NCBI RefSeq assembly: GCF_016411825.1
Contig: NZ_JAEKMH010000002.1
Span: forward strand, 1,116,001-1,180,000
DNA: 64,000 bases
From: Devosia sediminis
Lineage (GTDB): Bacteria > Pseudomonadota > Alphaproteobacteria > Rhizobiales > Devosiaceae
Direction: 5' to 3'
The notes under the pieces are model-generated. The model ran no database searches. It saw nothing but the letters and a program-made list of their open reading frames with translations, and was not told where the DNA came from. Below, one piece after another: positions 57,845 to 64,000 of the stretch. The position numbers and the translations under genes are program-made. The number at the start of each line of letters is the position of its first letter. Position 1 is the first letter of the stretch.

Positions 57845-59530
57845 CTAGAGCAGCGACGCGCTGGGGGCAAAGCGGCGCGCGGTGACTTCAAGCAGCAGGG
57901 CTACCGCCAGGGTCACGGCAACGACGACGGTGGCCAGGGCCGAGGCCGCCGGGGAGTTCCCCTCATACTGCAGGAAGAACACCATCACGCCCAGCGTCTC
58001 TGTGCCGGTTGACCACAGGAGGGCCGAGAGCGTCAATTCGTTGAAGGCGCTCATGAAGACGAGGAGGGCACCGGCAATGGTTGCGGGCAGCACCGAGGGC
58101 AGCGACAGCTGCACAAGCCGCCGCGGCACGCGCGCACCGAGGATCTGGCCGGCCTCGTCGAGTGCCGGATCCATCGTGGCGTAGCTTGCCGCGACAGGAC
58201 GGAGCGCCAGCGGCAAGAAGCGGGCCAGATAGGCGACAAGAATGATCCAGGCGGTGCCATAGAGTGACACGCCGAACACCGGCAGTGGCGGCAGGAAGAC
58301 CATGATTACACCAAGCGCCAGCACAGTGCCGGGAACGGCATAGGGCGCGTCGGCAAGAAGATCTAGCAGCCGGGCGAGCGCATTTCGGCGGACGGTGGTC
58401 AGGTAGCCGAGGATGAAACTGGCCAGGGCCGAAATCAGCGCAGCGGCGCCGGCCAGAAGAAAGCTGTTGGTGAAGGCGCGGCGCAGGGCGGCATTGCTGA
58501 AAAGGAAGCCGAAATTATCGAGGCTGAGGGTGGCAACGCTCAAGCGAACGCCAAGCGCCGGAACAAGGGCGCTGGCGATCAGTGCCAGCAGCGGCAGAAC
58601 CGAAATCAGCAGCACAAGCAGCCAGACGACACACTCCATGGGCAGGCGGAACCTGCCGAGCGCGAAGGGATCAAGGGGCTGCCCGGTGCGGTCGAGGTAG
58701 GAGGTGCGGCGCAGCAACAGCCAGCGGAGCAACAATCCGGCTGCAGCCAGCAGCACCAGCACCAGCGACAGGCTCGCCACCTGCGCCAGCGCCGACGGCC
58801 CGAAGCCGGTGAGGCGTTGATAGATCAGGGTCGTCAGCACCGTGACGCGCCCGGGGATGCCGAGCAGTGCCGGCACGCCGAAATTGCCGATGGCCGCGAC
58901 GAAGGCAAGGGCACCGCCGGCCAACAGGCCCGGCCGGGCCAGTGGCAAGACGATGCGCCAGAGGATCGCCGTGCGCCGCGCGCCGCTCACGCTGGCGGCT
59001 TCGACGAGATCGCGCGGCAGTGCGCGCAAAGAGGTCAGCGTCGCCAGCATGACCAGCGGCGCATGTTCGAGCCCCATGACCCAGATGATGCCGCCCATGG
59101 AATATAGAGGATTGGCGGTGCCCGGTGGCGGCGCAAGGCCGGCGAGGCGTAGGAGCGGGCTTGAGGGGCCGGTGAGTTCGATCCAGGCCAGGGCCGAGAT
59201 CTGCGGCGGGATCAGCATGGGCAGCAATAGCAGGAAGCCAAGTGCTGTCCGGCCGCGAATGTCGGTCAGATGCAGCACGGCCGCGCCCAGCCCCCCGATC
59301 AGCAGCGAGACCATGGTCGCGCCGACCGAGGCAATCATCGTATTGCCGAGTGCGCGTGGCGCCGCGCGGCTCTGCCAGACGTCGAACAGGATGCCGAAGG
59401 CCTGGCCGTCCTCGCCAGGCCGCAGCGCCTCGATCAGCAGCCGGCCGAGCGGCATCACCCCGACCACGAGCACGTAAAGACACAGTCCGGCGAGGAGGAA
59501 AACCTCGCCGGACTGCGAAGGCCACCGCAT
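57845..59530 (-). CDS. ABC transporter permease, two fused membrane halves (iron / 2-aminoethylphosphonate type)
   Basis: About 561 residues with twelve membrane helices and two EAA loops (VEAASVSGARRTAILWRIVL and LDEAGQILGARVPRRLVQLS), the layout of FbpB, ThiP and the 2-AEP permease AepW. It is the last gene of the four-gene operon after the binding protein. Start: ATG 59530 is used; an in-frame TTG at 59581 would overlap the binding-protein gene. Neither has a clear ribosome site. A 12-bp inverted repeat lies just inside the gene. Confidence 0.88.
   Translation of the reverse strand: MRWPSQSGEVFLLAGLCLYVLVVGVMPLGRLLIEALRPGEDGQAFGILFDVWQSRAAPRALGNTMIASVGATMVSLLIGGLGAAVLHLTDIRGRTALGFLLLLPMLIPPQISALAWIELTGPSSPLLRLAGLAPPPGTANPLYSMGGIIWVMGLEHAPLVMLATLTSLRALPRDLVEAASVSGARRTAILWRIVLPLARPGLLAGGALAFVAAIGNFGVPALLGIPGRVTVLTTLIYQRLTGFGPSALAQVASLSLVLVLLAAAGLLLRWLLLRRTSYLDRTGQPLDPFALGRFRLPMECVVWLLVLLISVLPLLALIASALVPALGVRLSVATLSLDNFGFLFSNAALRRAFTNSFLLAGAAALISALASFILGYLTTVRRNALARLLDLLADAPYAVPGTVLALGVIMVFLPPLPVFGVSLYGTAWIILVAYLARFLPLALRPVAASYATMDPALDEAGQILGARVPRRLVQLSLPSVLPATIAGALLVFMSAFNELTLSALLWSTGTETLGVMVFFLQYEGNSPAASALATVVVAVTLAVALLLEVTARRFAPSASLL
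59484..59514 (-). promoter_or_regulatory. Perfect 12-bp inverted repeat at the start of the permease gene
   Basis: AGTCCGGCGAGG and CCTCGCCGGACT with a 7-base spacer, 45 bp after the binding-protein stop on the operon strand and within the first permease codons. It would form a strong RNA hairpin, able to protect upstream mRNA or reduce permease translation. Confidence 0.6.
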
Positions 59531-59558
59531 GCGCAGGGGTGGCAACAGGCCCAGGCGA

Positions 59559-60548
59559 TCAGCCGCCGAAGAGATCGGCAAAGTGCTGCTTGTTGGCTTC
59601 GTCGTCGGCCAGCATCTGGTCGAAGTCGGCCGGCAGAATGTTCAGGGAATCGACTTCCGGATAGCCTTCGGGAACGGCAACGCCGGCAAAGATCGGGAAG
59701 TAGCCCTGGGTGACCGACTGCTCCTGGGCGGACGCGGACAACTGCCAGTCGACAAAGATCTTGGCAGCTTCGAGCGCGTCGGTGTCCTTGAAGATGGCGA
59801 TCGGCTGGGTGATGGAGGAAACGCCCTCGGCCGGGAAGACGAAATCGACGGGCGAGCCGTCCTTCTTGGCGTTGAGCGCCATATATTCGATGATGATGCC
59901 ATAGGGCTTTTCGCCACGCGCCACGGCCTCGACCACGGTGCCATTGCCCTGGCCGGCCACGGCGCCATTATCAGCGAGAGTCTCGTAATATTCCCAGCCG
60001 AATTCGGGCTGCTGCACAACGGTGCCGACATGGATGACGGCCGCGCCGGAATAAAGCGGGCTCGGCATGATGAGGCCTGAGGCGATCTCGGGCTGGGTGA
60101 GGTCGGCCCAGGCAGTCGGCGGCGTGTCGACCAGGTCGGTGTTGTAGATGATGCCGGTGGTGATCAGCTTGGTGCCGAAAAAGGTCATGTCCGGATCAAC
60201 GCCGCTGGCCGGAAGGTTTTCGACCGGCGCGTCGGTATAGGCATAGAGCAGGCCTTCGTTCTTGAGCTGCGTCATGGCGACCGCATCGGCGATCAGGATG
60301 ACGTCGGCCTGGACCTGACCGGCGGCCACTTCGGCCTGCAGCTTGCTCATCACTTCGGTCGTGCCCGAACGGAAGAGTTCGACGGTGATCTCGGGGTGAT
60401 CGACGTTGAACGCCTCGATCACGGCTGTCATCTGCTCGGTGGGCTGGGACGTATAGACGGTGATGGTCGAGCCATCCTGGGCCAGAACGGAGGCCGGAAC
60501 GGCCGAAATGGCGAAGGCTGCCGCAAGGCGAAGAAGCGTTGTTTTCAT
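59559..60548 (-). CDS. ABC transporter substrate-binding protein, iron / 2-aminoethylphosphonate family
   Basis: A 329-residue periplasmic protein. Signal peptide MKTTLLRLAAAFAISAVPAS, then VLAQDG; the mature part starts STITVYTSQPTEQMTAVIEA, typical for the FbpA/AepX group. Further pattern: ADVILIADAVAMTQLKNEG and PYGIIIEYMALNAKKDG. The iron-binding tyrosine pair of true FbpA is not evident (one YSG and one EYM), so a non-iron ligand such as a phosphonate or phosphate ester is favoured, in line with the Pho box. ATG 60548 is chosen for the signal peptide; ATG 60560 is in frame. Confidence 0.88.
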   Translation of the reverse strand: MKTTLLRLAAAFAISAVPASVLAQDGSTITVYTSQPTEQMTAVIEAFNVDHPEITVELFRSGTTEVMSKLQAEVAAGQVQADVILIADAVAMTQLKNEGLLYAYTDAPVENLPASGVDPDMTFFGTKLITTGIIYNTDLVDTPPTAWADLTQPEIASGLIMPSPLYSGAAVIHVGTVVQQPEFGWEYYETLADNGAVAGQGNGTVVEAVARGEKPYGIIIEYMALNAKKDGSPVDFVFPAEGVSSITQPIAIFKDTDALEAAKIFVDWQLSASAQEQSVTQGYFPIFAGVAVPEGYPEVDSLNILPADFDQMLADDEANKQHFADLFGG

Positions 60549-60625
60549 CGGATTTTCCATCGTGTGACCCGCGGGTGCGAGCGTCGGAGGGGACGTAGCC
60601 AAATCGCGTGACATCGGCGTGACGC

Positions 60626-61690
60626 TCAGGCGAGTTGCAGCGCGCCTTCCGTCCAGGGGATGGCGGGTAACGCCGCATGCAGGGCGCGGAGTTGTTCCGC
60701 CGGCACGAAGGCAGGCATCACGACCTCCGGCTCGACCGCGTCGAGAAGGGCCCGAATATCTGACAATCGGGGGTGCACGTTCCAGCGCAGGACGCTGGCG
60801 CGGCCTCCGGCAACGGCAAGCGCCGCCGGCGTGCCGCGCGAGACATGGCCGGTGAAGACGATTTTGACTTCGCCGGTCCGCCAGGTGGCGAGCAATTGCG
60901 CGGCGAGACCGCCGCTTGCATCGGCCTTGGCTGCGATCATGACGCCGTCCGGCTCGTCATCTGCATAGAGAGTTTCCGTCTGCTCGAGCAGGGAGGCCAG
61001 GCGCTCTAGTGCGCCCGGTGCCAGTTCCGCGCCGCCCTCGATCAGCATGGCGGCCACGGCGCGATGGACGGGGCAGAGGCGGACGCGATGGCCTGCCTCC
61101 CACAGCAAGAGCGCCATTTCCAGGCCGCGGCCCGCCGCCGGAGCGGGCAGCAGCAAGGGGCCGGCGGCGGCAAGTGCGGTCAGTTCGGCAAGGGCCTGCT
61201 GCACCGTGCCGTCCCAGGCGCCATAGGAGGCATCGGCAACCAACGCACGCGCGCGCGGCCAGGGTTCAGCAGGATAGAGGTTGCTTTCGAGCGAGAAGTC
61301 GCCGGTATAGAGCAATCCTTCTGCGCCGCCGATCCGCATCCAGACGGCGCCGGGGGCATGGCCGCAGCGGCCGGTGGCGATCTCGAGGCCGAGATGGCGG
61401 GCGGCATCGTCAAAATCGCCGACGGCGCGGATATCGGCGAGCCGTGCGGCAAGGCCGGTGGCAAAGACCGGGGGGCTGCCGATGTCTCCGAGGCGATACA
61501 GGGCACCGGTATGGTCACGGTGGGAATGGCTGACAAGAACTGCGTCCACGGTGCCGACGCCGACCAGGTCGGGTTCGCGGTCGTCATCGGGCCCCTTGCC
61601 GCAATCGAGCAGCAGGCGGCGTCCGGCGATCTCGAGAAGGAAGCAGGCGGGTCCCTTTTGTCCATAGCCCGATATCGCGGTCAGCCTCAT
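60626..61690 (-). CDS. MBL-fold metallo-hydrolase (exonuclease/PhnP-like)
   Basis: A 354-residue metallo-beta-lactamase-fold enzyme. Metal motif SHSHRDHTG, then HAPGAV, YTGDFSLESNLYP, and a late VFTGHVSRGTPAAL as in beta-CASP/PhnP-like phosphodiesterases. It is encoded between the ATPase (ATGA overlap at 61687-61690) and the binding protein, so it is probably cytoplasmic and acts on the imported compound; a phosphodiesterase is the simplest guess. The Cys-containing ALVADASYG region is family-like. Confidence 0.85.
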   Translation of the reverse strand: MRLTAISGYGQKGPACFLLEIAGRRLLLDCGKGPDDDREPDLVGVGTVDAVLVSHSHRDHTGALYRLGDIGSPPVFATGLAARLADIRAVGDFDDAARHLGLEIATGRCGHAPGAVWMRIGGAEGLLYTGDFSLESNLYPAEPWPRARALVADASYGAWDGTVQQALAELTALAAAGPLLLPAPAAGRGLEMALLLWEAGHRVRLCPVHRAVAAMLIEGGAELAPGALERLASLLEQTETLYADDEPDGVMIAAKADASGGLAAQLLATWRTGEVKIVFTGHVSRGTPAALAVAGGRASVLRWNVHPRLSDIRALLDAVEPEVVMPAFVPAEQLRALHAALPAIPWTEGALQLA

Positions 61691-62742
61691 GCCGGGAGCA
61701 CCCAGCCGCCGGTCACGGCAAGATCGACACGCGCACCAGGCTCTGGCGCCGCCGCCATGCCGAGGCCGATGGTCTTGCCGCCAAACTGCTCCAGCGCCAG
61801 CGTCACCAGGTGATCGGCGCCGCGGAAGGATGTGTCGACTACCCTGCCGACCAGATGGGGCCGCAGTCCGGCCGCTGCCGGGACGACGTTTTCGGGACGC
61901 AGGCTGAGCTGGGCGGCGCCGACTGCAGCCACACCCGGAAGGTCGAGCGTCACGCCGCCGAGTGAGACGCGGCGCGTTCGGTCGTCGAGCCGTGCGGCCA
62001 CGTCGACCGGCAGAACCACCCCCTTGCCGAAAAACTCGGCCACCATCCGCGTCGCCGGCTGCCCATATAGCTCCTGGGGCGTTCCCAGCTGCTCGATGCG
62101 ACCGGCATTCATGACGGCGACCCGGTCGGCCAGGGCCATGGCCTCGGCCTGGTCATGCGTGACAAAGACGAAGGTGGTGCCGGTCTTGCGGTGAATGCGG
62201 CGAAACTCGGCCTGCATGGACTCGCGCAGGTGCGGATCGAGATTGGCCAGCGGCTCGTCGAGCAGGATGAGTTCAGGCTCGGTCACGAGGCAGCGCGCCA
62301 GTGCGGTGCGCTGGCGCTGGCCGCCGGACAGTTCGGGCGGTCGGCGACTGCCCAGGCCCTCGAGTCCAACCATCGCAAGGGCGGCCTCGACCCGTGCCGC
62401 GCGCTCGCGGCCGTGCATACCCCGCACCGACAGGCCAAAGCCCACATTTTCGGCGACGCTCATGTGCGGCCAAAGGGCATAAGACTGAAATACCATGCCC
62501 AGCTTGCGCGCTTCGGTCTCAACCCAATGGTCGGGGCCAGCCACCACGCGGCCAGCGATCTCGATCTCGCCGGAGGTTGGCCGTTCGAGCCCGGCAATCA
62601 GGCGCAGCAAGGTGGTCTTGCCGCAGCCGGACGGTCCCAGCAGCGCGAGGAAGGTGCTCGGCTCGACCGACAGCGTCACATCCTGCAGCACTGCGGTGTT
62701 GCCGAAGCGCTTGTTGATCTGCCTCAGTGTGATCTGGTCCAT
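61687..62742 (-). CDS. ABC transporter ATPase (iron / 2-aminoethylphosphonate type)
   Basis: A 351-residue ATPase: Walker A GPSGCGKTTLL, signature LSGGQRQRTALA, Walker B LILLDEPLANLD, switch THDQAEAM, and a C-terminal TOBE domain (AAQLSLRPENVVPAAAG). First gene of the operon ATPase, MBL hydrolase, binding protein, permease. ATG 62742 is the start; the open frame continues to 62847 without support. A Pho box lies about 40 bp upstream. Confidence 0.92.
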   Translation of the reverse strand: MDQITLRQINKRFGNTAVLQDVTLSVEPSTFLALLGPSGCGKTTLLRLIAGLERPTSGEIEIAGRVVAGPDHWVETEARKLGMVFQSYALWPHMSVAENVGFGLSVRGMHGRERAARVEAALAMVGLEGLGSRRPPELSGGQRQRTALARCLVTEPELILLDEPLANLDPHLRESMQAEFRRIHRKTGTTFVFVTHDQAEAMALADRVAVMNAGRIEQLGTPQELYGQPATRMVAEFFGKGVVLPVDVAARLDDRTRRVSLGGVTLDLPGVAAVGAAQLSLRPENVVPAAAGLRPHLVGRVVDTSFRGADHLVTLALEQFGGKTIGLGMAAAPEPGARVDLAVTGGWVLPA

Positions 62743-62781
62743 CGCAATCGCCCCTTCGGGCGGTGGCTGTAGGCAGGCGAT

Positions 62782-62799
62782 GTGACAATCGTGTAACGG
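62782..62799 (-). promoter_or_regulatory. Candidate Pho box upstream of the second transporter operon
   Basis: On the minus strand CCGTTAC-ACGA-TTGTCAC: two 7-bp half-sites with a four-base spacer, the second matching the PhoB half-site well, the first less so. Position 40-57 bp upstream of the ATPase start suits activation. Confidence 0.55.
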
Positions 62800-62922
62800 C
62801 AAGGCCGGCTGCGGGTCTGCCTGGCCTCCGAAGCCAGGAATTCGCACGTCGATCCTCCGTCACGCAACCTTCGCCTTAGCGTTAAGAAACCGTCAGCTCT
62901 GCCGCGTACATCGACCGGGCAA

Positions 62923-62938
62923 TGCAATTACAATTGCA
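62923..62938. promoter_or_regulatory. Near-perfect palindrome TGCAATTACAATTGCA
   Basis: 7-bp arms TGCAATT and AATTGCA around AC, ending 10 bp before the start codon of the binding-protein gene and next to its ribosome site GGGAGAG. Likely an operator for a local regulator that is not in the window. Confidence 0.5.
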
Positions 62939-62948
62939 GGGAGAGATC

Positions 62949-64000
62949 ATGTCACGCAGTTTGCACATTTCGATTGCAGCCAGCTTCGTCGCCCTGGCCG
63001 CCTCCACCATCGCCGCCCAGGCGCAGACCACAGTCAGCTTTTGGCACAGCTTCAACAATCGAGCCGGTGAAGCTCTCGAAGAAATCATCGCCAACTACGA
63101 AGCCGCCAATCCGGACGTCGACATCCAGGGTGAGTATGTCGGCAACTACAACGACATCGTCGCTCGCCTGCAGGCCGCCATTCCTGCCAACCGGGCGCCC
63201 GCCGCAGTGATCCTGGAGGTCACGCGCTACGGGCTCTTTGCCGATGGCGGTGTGCTGGTGGACCTCACGCCCTATTTCGAAGCCGACCCGCTCAAGGACG
63301 AGCTCTTTGATTATGCTCGCGAAATCGGGGTCATAGGGGACAAGAACTATACCGTCCCGTTCAACTCCTCGACCCCGGTCCTGTATTACAACAAGGACAT
63401 TTTCGCCCGCGCCGGCATTGAGGGCGAGCCCGACCTCGGCACTTTCGACGAGATCCTCAAGGCTGCCCAGACAATCACCGAAACGCTTGGATCAGAGGGC
63501 ATCACTGGAATCGCCGCACCCGGCCAGTTCGCACGCTGGGGCCTCGTCATGGCCAATGGCAGCGACCTCATCGATTCCATGACCGGCGAAATCCTGCTTG
63601 ATGATCCCAAGACCATCGAGGCCTACGAATGGATGGCATCCCTCGTGGATGAGCACAAGGTAGCCTCGGCCGACGGTGTCACCGAGGAAGACAACGGACG
63701 TGACGCGTTCCTCGCCGGCAAGGTCGGCATCATGATGAACTCGACCGGCAACTATGTCGGCGCCCGCGAAGCTCTCGGCGATAACCTCGGCGTTTTGCCC
63801 ATGCCCTGCAATCCCGATTGCTCCGTGCCGATCGGCGGCGCCGGCATCGGCATTCTTGCCAGCGCTCCGCAGGACGTCCAGGACGCGGCCTATGATTTCG
63901 TGAGCTATGCCGCCTCGGCCGAAGCCAACGCCATCTGGTTTGCCGCGACCGGCTACCTGCCGATCAACAAGAACTCGGCCGAACAGCCTGTCGCCGTCGA
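62949..64000 (+). CDS. ugpB-like: ABC transporter substrate-binding protein, UgpB-like (partial, runs off the right edge)
   Basis: 351 residues are visible. Signal peptide MSRSLHISIAASFVALAAST, then IAAQAQ; the mature part begins TTVSFWHSFNNRAGEALEEI, close to the start of glycerol-3-phosphate binding proteins, and continues with YNDIVARLQAAIPANRAP, FNSSTPVLYYNKDIFARAG and IGGAGIGILASAPQ. ATG 62949 follows GGGAGAGATC. The remaining transporter genes presumably follow beyond the window. Divergent from the Pho-box operon, so glycerol-3-phosphate or a related phosphate compound is a reasonable guess. Confidence 0.9.
   Translation, partial: MSRSLHISIAASFVALAASTIAAQAQTTVSFWHSFNNRAGEALEEIIANYEAANPDVDIQGEYVGNYNDIVARLQAAIPANRAPAAVILEVTRYGLFADGGVLVDLTPYFEADPLKDELFDYAREIGVIGDKNYTVPFNSSTPVLYYNKDIFARAGIEGEPDLGTFDEILKAAQTITETLGSEGITGIAAPGQFARWGLVMANGSDLIDSMTGEILLDDPKTIEAYEWMASLVDEHKVASADGVTEEDNGRDAFLAGKVGIMMNSTGNYVGAREALGDNLGVLPMPCNPDCSVPIGGAGIGILASAPQDVQDAAYDFVSYAASAEANAIWFAATGYLPINKNSAEQPVAV

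Overview
The window reads as a chromosome segment of a GC-rich alphaproteobacterium, most likely a Hyphomicrobiales member of the Devosia type. This rests on gene content, dense ATGA-coupled operons and alphaproteobacterial-style Pho boxes; there is no rRNA or core marker to fix the genus.

Layout. (1) 1-11.4 kb is ordinary host sequence: HxlR regulator, GH3 beta-glucosidase with a PA14 insert, DJ-1/PfpI protein, D,D-carboxypeptidase, CAP lipoprotein plus TusA, a HisKA_2 sensor kinase, an ABC exporter coupled to a siderophore-interacting reductase, and a PfkB sugar kinase. (2) At 11371-11415 the 3' half of a tRNA-Arg(CCU) on the minus strand marks an attachment site, followed at once by a tyrosine integrase. 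From there to about 27.5 kb lies a satellite- or plasmid-like integrated element: regulators, AAA+ ATPase, metallophosphoesterase, a restriction-modification/Abi cassette between two diverged direct repeats, a replication-initiator-like gene containing four palindromic iterons, a KfrA-like protein and several unknown genes. No capsid, tail or conjugation genes are seen. (3) 27.9-33.5 kb is one operon starting with an HTH-alpha/beta-hydrolase fusion and ending with five exported proteins. (4) 33.9-37.4 kb is an arsenic operon (arsR, two kinds of arsC, OsmC, ACR3, frameshifted arsH). (5) 37.6-45.8 kb is the most interesting part: three converging or diverging transcripts carrying a metallophosphoesterase with a possible thymidylate-synthase-like domain, a helical protein, a stand-alone acyl-carrier-like protein, XRE and ImmA/IrrE regulators, a thymidylate-synthase-like protein, a protein resembling the 5-hmdU DNA kinase helical domain of phage base-hypermodification systems, a dedicated AcpS and a membrane patatin. 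I propose an undescribed, probably defensive, ACP/nucleobase system. (6) 46.1-64 kb is mostly transport: a decayed oligopeptide ATPase pseudogene, a Pho-box and LacI-operator controlled ugp-like operon with a tandem GDPD phosphodiesterase and an inositol-monophosphatase-family enzyme, a tyrosine recombinase split by an IS3 element, a second Pho-box operon (iron/2-aminoethylphosphonate-type ABC transporter plus MBL-fold hydrolase), and the start of another sugar-type binding protein.

A dispersed repeat with the core CGCGCCCCATTCCGG lies at 27.58, 33.74, 37.52, 46.03 and (diverged) 57.67 kb. The first four copies sit on the borders of modules 2/3, 3/4, 4/5 and 5/6, which suggests that the accessory region was assembled through or around these repeats. 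All calls come from reading the sequence and recalled family motifs; no database search was run.
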